DNA from: Phoronis ovalis | Lineage: Eukaryota; Phoronida; Phoronidae | Length of the DNA: 13,252 bases | Direction of reading: 5' to 3' | Assembly: GCA_028565635.1 (NCBI GenBank) | Contig: JAOXYB010039351.1 | Span: forward strand, 1-13,252 | In this document: positions 1 through 7,643 of the stretch, one piece after another | Position numbering within the stretch: position 1 is the stretch's first letter | Layout: every line of letters starts with the position of its first letter | Translations under genes and position numbers: made by a program | Notes under the pieces: model-generated | Databases searched by the model: none | Told to the model about the DNA's origin: nothing | Seen by the model: the letters and a program-made list of their open reading frames with translations, nothing else

Positions 1-161
1 CTGTACCATATATAAAGCTGAATGGATATGAAGGCTCTTTCAGCATAAAGCACAGACAGATCTGTGGATGTGGCTTTAGTGAATGATCCTGTTAAAGCAT
101 CTTTTATTTAGTATGGATTAACGAAGCATGTATGAAATTGTGCACGTTTTTCTAATTTCAG
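1..161 (+). other. SSR3: 3' part of an upstream SSR3 intron
   Basis: This is non-coding sequence ending in a pyrimidine-rich tract and TTTCAG at 156-161, a normal 3' splice site. The next exon begins with GG, the last two bases of a split codon, so the intron is phase 1. If the codon is TGG (Trp, as in the vertebrate protein), its T lies in an exon before the window. Confidence 0.85.
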
Positions 162-288
162 GGCTGTATTGGAAGATGCATATGATGGATTTGTATCAAT
201 CTGCAATAATTTTTTCCGTGATGACATTAATCTGCACATATCTCGTAGCTCAAGCCTATAAAAATGTCAAGTTTGTCCTGAAACATAA
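162..288 (+). CDS. SSR3: TRAP-gamma (SSR3), internal coding exon, second membrane segment
   Basis: The exon reads, after a split codon, [14 protein letters not shown], then a hydrophobic stretch ([15 protein letters not shown]), then [12 protein letters not shown]. It ends with AA, which pairs with the first base of the next exon to give Lys. This matches the second transmembrane helix and following basic segment of animal TRAP-gamma, where LYW, MDL, QSA, SVMTL, TYLVA and [12 protein letters not shown] are conserved. TRAP-gamma is a four-helix subunit of the ER translocon-associated complex that sits beside Sec61 and assists insertion and translocation of nascent chains. The acceptor is TTTCAG (156-161) and the donor is GTAAGT (289-294), both close to consensus. 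About 45 residues, including the first helix, are missing because they lie before the window. Confidence 0.95.
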
Positions 289-881
289 GTAAGTACTGTC
301 AGTCCAAGTCAGATTCTGTGTATTCAGATGCATGAATATCCTTAATCAGTATTCTGGTCCAAATATGAAAAAAATACATACCTCAGGGCTAATACCAATT
401 TTGTGCTAGTCTAAAGTATAACTAAAATGTTAGTTTATAAATTGTTCGTGCTCTGCTGCTGAACATGGATCATCTGGACATGTATATTATTTTTATGGAG
501 ATAACTCCCAGGAGATCACGGTCCATATAATTCGATGCTGATTTCATGATAATGTAATTGTTAGTGCATATTAGTCTTAATTCCTGTCTTCTGTATTTTC
601 CTTTATTGACTTTGACTATTGCTCCTCGACACAGAGTCTAATAGCAATAGAATTGGACTAAATGATTATGTGTACTATCATTTTAGTGTCCCATTATCAG
701 ATGTTTGCTTGGACTCGCATGTGGGAAATCTGAACTAATAATTGAAGGACACCGTCCAAAATAGCATGTGAAGAAGACATACTACCCTTGCAATTTTTCT
801 TAGAGAGGAAACTGTACGCAAATAGTAGACTTGAATATGCCTTATGATGAACAAAGCTTAGAAGGTTGCTTGTATTTTCAG
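289..881 (+). other. SSR3: SSR3 intron, 593 bp, phase 2
   Basis: It begins GTAAGT and ends TATTTTCAG. The interior is AT-rich with no open frame of note and no recognised repeat family. A short GGAGATAACTCC-like string near 497 resembles a motif common in molluscan repeats, but one occurrence is too little to assign a lineage. Confidence 0.85.
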
Positions 882-974
882 AATGGCACCAAAGGTAGAA
901 GATGCTGTATCTAAGGAAATTTTAAAGCAAGTAGCTGATGACAAGAAAATGTTGAAAAAAGAAAAGGATGAACG
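882..974 (+). CDS. SSR3: TRAP-gamma (SSR3), cytosolic charged exon
   Basis: The 93-bp exon supplies the last base of a split Lys codon, then MAPKVEDAVSKEILKQVADD and KKMLKKEKDE, then CG of a split Arg codon. EDAVSKE and KEKDER are hallmarks of the cytosolic loop between helices 2 and 3 of TRAP-gamma. That loop is strongly charged and, in structural work on the mammalian complex, forms the ribosome-facing part of TRAP. The acceptor is TTTTCAG and the donor is GTATGC (975-980). The reading frame is continuous with both neighbours. The exon happens to start A-ATGG, giving an internal Met. Confidence 0.95.
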
Positions 975-1342
975 GTATGCATCAGGGTTTATTGCTTTAA
1001 CTGTGAATGTGTTGTTATATTGCATTGCATCGGTGTGAGTCTTTGTACATTTTTACTGTCATTTCATTTGTAGTGTTGCATCCATGTCAATACTAGTACA
1101 AAAGCAGGTGACTAGTGTTAACAAGCAAGGTCATTCCTTGGGATAATTCCTATACTAGAACCCCCTGTCCCTTGATAGAGCATTTGTCCTGTTTGAGTAG
1201 GATTAAGAAGGATTTAGTGTAGTCAGTACTTTCATTGCTGGCTCAGAATCTTTAGTGGTTCTATTGAATCCGTGTTACATTTGTATTTACAATGTGTCAA
1301 AAAATGTTAATTTCCTCTGATGTTATTTGTTTTGTTTTATAG
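975..1342 (+). other. SSR3: SSR3 intron, 368 bp, phase 2
   Basis: It begins GTATGC and ends TTTTATAG. It splits an Arg codon (CG/A). I see no repeat or second gene in it. Confidence 0.85.
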
Positions 1343-1474
1343 AATATTGTGGAAGAAGAATGAAGTTGCTGACTATCAAGCCACGACATTTTCTATTTTC
1401 TACAACAACACCCTGTTTCTTGTGTTTGTCATAGTGGCATCATTCTTTGTGCTGAAGACCATGAATCCCACTGT
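1343..1474 (+). CDS. SSR3: TRAP-gamma (SSR3), third membrane segment exon
   Basis: This 132-bp exon encodes [20 protein letters not shown], then [20 protein letters not shown] and NPT, and ends with GT of a split Val codon. It is the most conserved part of the protein: [25 protein letters not shown] and IVASFF are near-identical to the vertebrate protein as I recall it. The hydrophobic run from about LFLV to FFVL is the third transmembrane helix. The acceptor is TTTATAG. The donor is GTATCC (1475-1480), less ideal than the others but required to keep frame with the last exon. Reading past the donor gives a short alternative tail ending at a stop near 1500, which I take as intron read-through. 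Confidence 0.96.
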
Positions 1475-2271
1475 GTATCCTTTCACTCAAGTTTTCTTGT
1501 GAAATATTCATATGTGTGCTTGTACATCAAGCTTTTGTGTTTTTGCATATGATTCAGTAACTACTTTTTAGTTTGAAATGTACAAAAAAAGTTTTTAAAT
1601 TGTTACACTTGGAGTCGAAATTTCAGTGGAAGTAACACTACATAGCCGCCACTTGTGGAACGTTTTTGAAATATTTCCTTGTTTACAAACATGTTGCAGT
1701 CAAATTGGCAAATTTACACGAGGAGGTTATGTATTTTGAACAATTTTCTATGAAAATCGATTGTAGAAAACAAACAAAACTGGTGTCTCTCAGTGCCAAC
1801 TCAGTGCATACATTCAGACAGGGATTCAGCTAGACTTCCCAAACCCTTTCAGTAGAGATAAGTAATAATTTCGGCTCAAAAATGCTTTCTGTAGAGATAC
1901 CATCTGGCAAAAATATTGGCAGTAGATATACCAAATGACCAAATTTCTGTCAAGTAAATGAGGCAAATGAATTAAAAATGACTCTATAACCCTAAATTAA
2001 AAAACTGACAGTATAGCTGATACTGAATTCACATAAAATAACCAACATTAAAGATTCCAAACTGAGTAGAATAGTTGCAGTGGAGATACTAAAATTACAA
2101 AATCGCTTATAGTAGAGATACCTGGAACCTAGTAAACTATCTCTTTCCAGCAGAACTCCCTGTATAACTTTGATTTATAATGATTTTCTCTGGGTCCTGA
2201 CAGAACACTAAATATAAACTGCCTTCGTTCATACGTGATGTCTTTATTTGTCTCCTTAACTGTTCATGCAG
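1475..2271 (+). other. SSR3: SSR3 last intron, 797 bp, phase 2
   Basis: It begins GTATCC and ends TTCATGCAG. It splits a Val codon (GT/T). The middle (about 1818-2163) holds a decayed repeat element described separately; the rest is AT-rich sequence without recognised content. Confidence 0.85.
1818..2163. mobile_element. Decayed inverted-repeat element with ~31-bp internal units, inside an intron
   Basis: The left end reads ACAGGGATTCAGCTAGA (1818-1834). The right end (2146-2163), reverse-complemented, reads ACAGGGAGTTCTGCTGGA, the same apart from a few changes. Between them the motif AGTAGAGATACC recurs in degenerate form at 1851, 1890, 1921, 2079 and 2111, with a weaker match at 2010. Most spacings are 31-32 bp, and the large gap of 158 bp is close to five such units. 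Each unit tends to start with an A-run. No coding capacity is visible. I infer an old non-autonomous DNA element; no clear target duplication remains. Confidence 0.5.
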
Positions 2272-2338
2272 TAACTATGTTTTGACTATGGCCAGTGCTG
2301 GTGGTTTGATTGCACTGTTTTCCACAAGCTCAAAGTAG
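2272..2338 (+). CDS. SSR3: TRAP-gamma (SSR3), terminal coding exon with stop
   Basis: The exon completes a split Val codon, encodes NYVLTMASAGGLIALFSTSS plus a final Lys, and stops at TAG (2336-2338). It corresponds to the fourth transmembrane helix and the short C-terminus of TRAP-gamma, where PTVNY, GLIAL and the STxSK ending are conserved. The acceptor is CATGCAG. Joined to the three exons upstream it gives 139 residues, compared with about 141 for the same part of the human protein, so no internal exon is missing. The gene appears intact and functional over the visible part: no frameshift, no premature stop, and every intron has GT/AG borders. Confidence 0.95.
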
Positions 2339-2505
2339 TTGATACTGAAAATTGAACATCGGAAACTGCGAGGACGAATTTGAACAAATTATGTCGGCGC
2401 CACGAAGTTGTGATGCAATATCATGGAATTATATATTTGTTGAAACGTTCTTGAGTCGCACTGTGTATAAAATATTTGTAAAAATAAATATGTAAACGTA
2501 CAGAA
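2339..2505 (+). other. SSR3: SSR3 3' untranslated region
   Basis: AT-rich sequence between the stop codon and the inferred cleavage site. The end is estimated from the poly(A) signal and the downstream GT-rich tract, so it may be off by 10-20 bases. Without transcripts, longer 3' ends cannot be excluded. Confidence 0.7.
2483..2488 (+). terminator. SSR3: Poly(A) signal AATAAA of SSR3
   Basis: A canonical AATAAA lies 145 bp after the SSR3 stop. A T/GT-rich downstream element (TTGTGGCTTTGTCTTGTTG, from 2512) follows at the spacing expected for cleavage near 2500-2510. Signal, spacing and downstream element together make this the likely main 3' end. Confidence 0.8.
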
Positions 2506-2530
2506 GTTAAATTGTGGCTTTGTCTTGTTG

Positions 2531-3413
2531 ATCTGATATTTTCTTTACTCATTACCGGCTTTGCTGATTTTTGTTTGCAATAATTACTAAATGTTAGCTT
2601 AAAATACTGCTTGTGCACAGGTAACATTTTCTTTTGACTTTTATAAGTCATGTCATGTCCTGTTGGGATTTGTCTATAGTCCGCAATGCAAAGCAAGCTC
2701 CCTGGTGATATGGCCTACTCGGAATGAATCGTCATGATAGAATATTTATGGTAGGCGACGAATCGATGTAGAACTCGTGGCAATGTCGACAATTTATTTC
2801 TTCATTCTAAGCTTGTAGCTCTGATATTTTCTATAGTTTTACCAGAGAAAAATTAACTTGTTAGATCAGTCTAAGATAGATGTCTGACCTTTCGTCCTCC
2901 TTTTAAATGAGTGATGATTATGAGGTTGGTGTCTGATACACAAATTGTGATAACAACAAAATTAAGTTGATCAGTTAAAAAGTTCTACATGGCAGGAAAC
3001 TCCTAACATACAAGGATGTATTATTTTTATCCTATAACGGCGCAATTAAACATGCACATTCAATGAGATAAAATGGGTATTAACGGCAAAATTTGCAAAA
3101 GGGACATCTGGTTATACAGTAAGTGTAGTACGACAACTACCATAATAAGATGTTACAAAAAATAAGTATTTTTTAAATATTAAAATATCTGGAAGTGGAA
3201 TTCTGGGGGATTTTTTTAGTGTATGGAACTGATTGGATGTGCTGCTGGTTCAGAGTACCATAGGCACATTTTCTGCTCCTTGGTATATTTAGGAATAGCT
3301 GTTGAGGCCTATAGCCATGAATTCCTTACAAAGGAAATAGTATACATGTAATAATATCTTGTAAAAAAGGAATTTTGAACTTTAAAATTCCGAAGCATGT
3401 TTTAGAAATCTTT
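2531..3413. other. Intergenic, nothing recognised
   Basis: AT-rich sequence with frequent stops in all frames. I see no exon-like segment, RNA gene or tandem repeat. A minus-strand open frame overlapping the SSR3 3' end (2421-2696) has no recognisable content. Confidence 0.6.
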
Positions 3414-3460
3414 GGGTGCAAATTTCTAATGATGTACAGTTGTTCCAAAAATTTGCACCC
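3414..3460. repeat. Perfect 12-bp inverted repeat (stem-loop)
   Basis: GGGTGCAAATTT (3414-3425) is exactly complementary to AAATTTGCACCC (3449-3460), with a 23-base loop. It lies about 20 bp left of a repeat element and may be the remnant of another foldback insertion or a chance hairpin. Confidence 0.6.
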
Positions 3461-3481
3461 GCTAGCTCAGTATCGTTTTCT

Positions 3482-3949
3482 CCCCGGGGGTACTCAAGGT
3501 TTTTTGACTACGGGGATGTGCCACAGAACCCGGCCAATCCAAAATGTTAGCTTGCGGTAGCAAACCCAATCCAATTTTTTTGTAATTTTAGAGTAGCAAT
3601 GCAAATTTTGTGAAATATAAGGGTAGCAATCTAAAATTTTAAAATATTTGAGTGCGGCAATCCATTTTTACGCAACCTGACTGATCCAAACCAAATTCTA
3701 AAATTTATGGATACAAACCTAAAATCCCCTAAAATTAATCCAAATTATTTGCTGTAAGCAGTGGGTAGCAATCCAGATTTGTTAATAACTTTACGGTAGC
3801 AATCCAAAAAAATACAAAAGTATACAGTCCAAATCCAAAATTTTCAACTGGGCTGCACACCCCCCAAAAAAATAACTTAAGCACCTCCGGGGTTCCCCCA
3901 CCCCAAAACTGTACCAATGAAACACCCCGGGTAGCATTCACAGGGGGAT
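3482..3949. mobile_element. Inverted-repeat element A with ~30-bp GGTAGCAA units
   Basis: The left end starts CCCCGGGGGTACTCAAGG and continues through GACTACGGGGATGTG to about 3522. The reverse complement of 3854-3892 starts CCCCGGAGGTGCTTAAG and continues to GGGGTGTGCAGCCC, giving roughly 40-bp imperfect terminal inverted repeats. Inside, GGTAGCAA-type motifs recur near 3555, 3591, 3621, 3652 (degenerate), 3763 and 3794, with spacings of 30, 31 and 36 and one larger gap. Each is usually followed by TCCAAAATTT-like sequence. A further C-rich unit follows the right inverted repeat up to about 3949, so the right boundary is uncertain. No coding capacity is seen. Confidence 0.65.
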
Positions 3950-5097
3950 TTACCTAAATGACTTTATGCATTTTAAAATTTTGTCTGAAAAATCAAATCA
4001 AGGCATCATTTAAGTAGAATTCTCACCTGCAACAGTCTTCAGTCTTGCTAGGTGGCGCCAGAAGATCGACACCGCCTTTTGTTCGAATTCATTACTTCGT
4101 AAGGCTAAGTTTTCGACGGAAATTTAGGTTGCCATCAAAGCAGAGAGAATAAGATACTTTCAACGCGTCGATAAAATATATTGATTTTATGAAAGAAATG
4201 CTGTTGGAATGCATTAGATATGCGTACATCTGTTGTTTGAAGGCGAAGAGGTAGTGGGGAATGTTTCAAACGTGATAACGGGTAAGTTAAGTGAGTAATT
4301 CATAGCGAACAAGTGGGACACGGTTAATAAATTCGAAAACACAAAATACTGAAATAGCCAAAAAAACACCTGCTTGAATTGTTTATGCGCTACTGTTTTT
4401 ACTGGTTTAAAATATTTGTATTCAAGTCGTTTTTACTTCCATTATAAACGAAAAGTCTTGTTCGTGTGAACAGAGAGGTTGCTTTTGCCCCATTCCCAAT
4501 GTTACAAACGCAAAAAAGAACGTTAATAACTAAATAAGGATTGAAGCAGTCGGAAAGAATATATTACTATTAGATATTATAACCATGTCCGTTTATTAAT
4601 AATAGTCCAGTTTTTGTCATCTGGGAATTATTCTGCTATTCGCATCAGGTAAAAGTACAAGCATTTTATGCCCAGAAGCTGTACATCTTTTGACATTTTC
4701 AGCTAAAACTGGATGGGACTCTTGTTGCATTGCCTTGGTAAATGATTTTTGAATTATGCTTTTTTTGGAGTGTTGCATATCAGTGTCACTGTAAAGTACA
4801 CTTTCCACCCAAACACTTTTTTAATTATAGCTTTGATTCGTGAGAAATCATCCTTAGAACACAACCCATCTAGGCAAAAAAATGCAGGTCACTAGTCAGA
4901 AATAGTCAGTGATTGAAGAGAATTAACCCAGCAAGGCGGCCATATTGGCGTATATGCTGTCAGAGAGCTTACTCAAAATTGCTAGTATACCAGTAAAACC
5001 AAATACTACACACTAGTTGAGTGTTATGTTAAGTAACATTTATATTTTAAATGATCCCACTTCTTCCAAACATGGAGTTGTATGTGCCCATATCAGA
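3950..5097. other. Intergenic, mostly unrecognised
   Basis: No coding exon can be supported. The part at 4021-4290 is enriched in CpG compared with its surroundings and is described as a candidate promoter region. A short G/C-richer segment near 4930-4950 (GGCGGCCATATTGG) resembles a YY1-type site, but a single match carries little weight. Confidence 0.5.
4021..4287. promoter_or_regulatory. Candidate CpG-enriched divergent promoter / untranslated first exons
   Basis: About ten CpGs fall between 4055 and 4170 in otherwise CpG-poor DNA. On the minus strand CAG/GTGAGA sits at 4029-4021, and on the plus strand CGG/GTAAGT at 4279-4287. Both are near-consensus splice donors facing away from each other across the patch. 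The short frames starting inside the patch all stop before these donors, so any first exons would be untranslated. I see no matching downstream coding exons in the window. This is a hypothesis from composition and splice-site strength alone. Confidence 0.25.
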
Positions 5098-5105
5098 GTA
5101 TTAGG

Positions 5106-5431
5106 CCGGGGGGGGGGAGTCAATGTGAAAGTGGGTTCCTATGTTCCAACATGGCATTTCAAAAAAGTCCCTAACGAAGTGAAATTCTGCAAAAAAATAC
5201 ACCCCTAAGGAAGTAAGTTTTTTGAAAAAATACACCCTTAAGGAAGTGACTTTTGGGAAAAAACACCCCAATGAAGTGTCACACCGCCACAAAAACGCCC
5301 CTATTCGTGATTTTTACCCAAAAACCCAGACCCTAAGTGTGTTACACTCCGGCGGTTCGAAAAACATACCCTTTCACATGAAATTTTGTTGGAACATGCA
5401 TGCCCACTTTCATATTGACTGCCTCCCCCGG
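5106..5431. mobile_element. Element C, copy 1: complete, with terminal inverted repeats and 8-bp target duplication
   Basis: The left end is CC, ten Gs, then AGTCAATGTGAAAGTGGG and on to ATGTTCCAACA. The right end, reverse-complemented, is CCGGGGGAGGC, then AGTCAATATGAAAGTGGG, then ATGTTCCAACA. Over the 34 bases from AGTC, 28 match. Directly outside both ends is GTATTAGG (5098-5105 and 5432-5439), a perfect 8-bp direct repeat as expected for a target site duplication. The interior is a series of 31-33-bp units of the form A-run, CACCCC, TAAGGAAGTGA. Two consecutive units at 5194-5259 are 33 bp each. There is no transposase. An 8-bp duplication is typical of hAT and P-like transposases, so a non-autonomous element mobilised by one of these is plausible. 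Confidence 0.8.
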
Positions 5432-5437
5432 GTATTA

Positions 5438-5687
5438 GGGGAGGGGGGACTTACGTATATGATGAATACGGGAGGGGGGGACTGTCCAAATGGGTAATTT
5501 TTTCACAGGTAAATCCTTAAAAATGGGTCCACTTTTGAACAGAATCCTTAAAATGGGTCTCTTTTTGACGATTTTATTTAAAGTTAGCAATTCTGGGAAT
5601 TTCTTTAGAGAAAACCTTAAAAATGGGTGGATATTTTGAGTTTGGGCTTCACATCCCCGTCGAAAAATATGGTTAGTACCCTCCGGG
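5438..5687. mobile_element. Element B, copy 1 (~31-bp units, C/G-rich ends)
   Basis: The left side carries GGGGAGGGGGGACT twice, about 32 bp apart (5438-5451 and 5469-5483). Then come ~31-bp units of the form AAAATGGGTCCACTTTTGAAC...AATCCTTA (from about 5519). The right end is GGGCTTCACATCCCC followed by TTAGTACCCTCCGGG. Reverse-complemented, this right end closely matches the left end of element A, so A and B share a terminus. It aligns through its interior with the copy at 10120-10400 but has one internal unit fewer. It abuts element C directly; C may have inserted into its left edge. Confidence 0.65.
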
Positions 5688-6582
5688 CAATTATGTCACA
5701 GAACAGGGAATATTATACTTTAATTTTGGCTGTTAAAATCCTTGGCATATGTAAACATCTTTAAGTAAATATTTGTGTCCATCAGAGATCTATGCAAATT
5801 TCCAGTGATGAAGACCTACTAGGACTTATAAATGGAGTAGATGAAAAGTAGTCTTATACTAATAATAACTTGCACTGTATCTTTATGTTTATTGTGATTT
5901 CCTGGCTGTGCTATTTTTATGATATCTTGGTTCACTGAAAGAGAACAAAACCTATTGTATTCCTGATGATAAACATCAGGACCCATGTCACGATCAAAGA
6001 TCATATTTCCTACGTAAATATTTGAAATACTATGTCATTATTTTCCGGAATGTAATACATTTACTATAATATTTAGTCTGTGATAAAGTGCTTGTTTTTT
6101 TTAATTAGAAATTTATGATAAGAACTTGTACGACCTTCCTATATACTCATTATCGAAAATCAAAGGGAAATTTAATGACCTGGTTTTAGGTTCTTTTGTT
6201 ATTTATGATGGTGGGTGGGGGCTATTTCCATGTCTTACATTAAAGTGCAAAAACTGGGCTTTTGTCATGAGACAATAGTAATTAGTGATAGTCTTGTATA
6301 AGTCTGAAATGATTCTATTGGAATCTCAAAAATATAATTAGTACGCTTCTAGTATTTTTTTAATTGGGTCTTCTCACGGCAGTTCTCGCAGTTGTTTTGC
6401 CCTCTATTTTTTGTTTTTATGTAGATTCAAACTACAAATCAATTATGCTATATAGGTTTCTCTTACTTTAAAAAATCGGGAAACAAAATTGTATACATGC
6501 ATCATGCTATATTACATCATCTATGTCTCTTACCCAATCAGATTTGTTATGTCGCATAATGTGTTAGCCCATGAGAAGCCTA
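5688..6582. other. Intergenic, nothing recognised
   Basis: AT-rich DNA with no exon, RNA gene or repeat that I can identify. Confidence 0.55.
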
Positions 6583-6686
6583 TTATAGTGGATCAGGACA
6601 AGTTATAGTGGATCGCTAAAAATTTATAATGGATCACTAAAAAGTTATAATGGATCCCTAAAAAGTTATAATGGATCCCTTGTGGA
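6583..6686. repeat. 21-bp minisatellite, five units
   Basis: Tandem units start at 6583, 6603, 6624, 6645 and 6666. The first is 20 bp and the others 21 bp. The consensus is TTATAATGGATCCCTAAAAAG, and the leftmost two units have TTATAGTGGATC. Units become more alike toward the right, where the two last cores are identical. A further partial GTGGATCG follows to about 6689. A single unit-like string (AAGTTATAGTGG) occurs alone near 7015, about 330 bp away. Confidence 0.9.
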
Positions 6687-6689
6687 TCG

Positions 6690-7643
6690 TCAATCACATG
6701 GTGATTTGAAAGCCATGCAAATCGGAACACCTAGATTGCAAAGTCGCAAAATGACATTTTTTGACTTGTTGTATAGTGTTCAGTAAACTTTCACATTTAA
6801 TTTGAGAACTATATATTACAATTTTATGATGACAAGAAATCTTTGCTTTCTGCCAATATGTCATGGCCTGTGCACAGTTAAGTCAATGACACAGCATGTA
6901 AAAATGAATTCATGTACTGATAAGGAAGAAAGTTTAATCATGTTGGTCTAACATACAAATTAATAGGTAATTTCTGTCCCATTGTGGAGACATAACAGGT
7001 TTCCACCAATTGAAAAGTTATAGTGGCTGGGCTTGCCTATTAACCTCAATATATTATACTGCATATCAACAGGAAAATATTCTAAACATAACTTTTATTT
7101 TTAATTCTGAGGATTTTAATAATTCCTGTTGAATATATGGTGGGTTGGAATGTATAGTGTTAGGAGTCTGGAACATCCAGGAGAAGAATCTATTCCTTGA
7201 ACATTTGGAGTTTTCTTTAAGTTTGACTAAGAGGAAGTAATTGTGTATTGTTATTTTTCTGTCAGGACTTTTGTTTAACTTGAGACAAGAAATATACTTC
7301 AACAAATATTTTAACCGAATATTAATTTTATAGTTCATCAAAGCTGTTTTTACTGGCAGCCATTACTTCTGTGCAAACGGCTATTTATATATGATTTTCT
7401 TCGATATCTCCGCTTGTTGGATCAAAAATCTCTCTTTAAGATGTGAATTAGTAATTGTTTACTACTTAATTCAATCGAGAATGGTTTTAGCAAGAATTTT
7501 TCAGATTCCCTGTTGGATTACTTGATAATTCTGGTTTTAAGCTATCAGAAAAATATCATCTGATCCCAGTGTTATGAATAGCTTTTCTAGTTATAGATAG
7601 AAAATATTCTGGACCCAAACATTCGTTGTCGTTGACACATGGT
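6690..7643. other. Intergenic, nothing recognised
   Basis: AT-rich DNA. The minus-strand open frames here have no recognisable domain and no supporting splice signals. Apart from the isolated minisatellite-like unit near 7015, no repeat stands out. Confidence 0.55.

Noticed and set aside
497-510. GGAGATAACTCC as a sign of molluscan origin
   Set aside because: One short, imperfect occurrence is not enough to assign lineage.
1320-1502. Open frame reading through the third SSR3 exon as a stand-alone small protein
   Set aside because: Its core is an SSR3 exon; the ends are intron sequence beyond the AG at 1342 and the GT at 1475.
2421-2696. 91-codon minus-strand open frame over the SSR3 3' end
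   Set aside because: No recognisable content; it overlaps the 3' UTR and poly(A) signal on the other strand.
5350-5360. GGTTCGAAA resembling a tRNA-type B box, suggesting a SINE
   Set aside because: No A box at the right distance, no tRNA fold and no A-rich tail; the element has inverted ends and a target duplication typical of DNA elements, and the second copy has GGTTCAAAA.
5222-5497. 91-codon plus-strand open frame in elements C and B
   Set aside because: It crosses the boundary between two independent repeat elements, so it cannot be an ancestral gene.
5100-5520. CRISPR array, suggested by ~31-33-bp regular units
   Set aside because: Units are adjacent and degenerate, without conserved repeats separated by unique spacers, and the DNA is animal.
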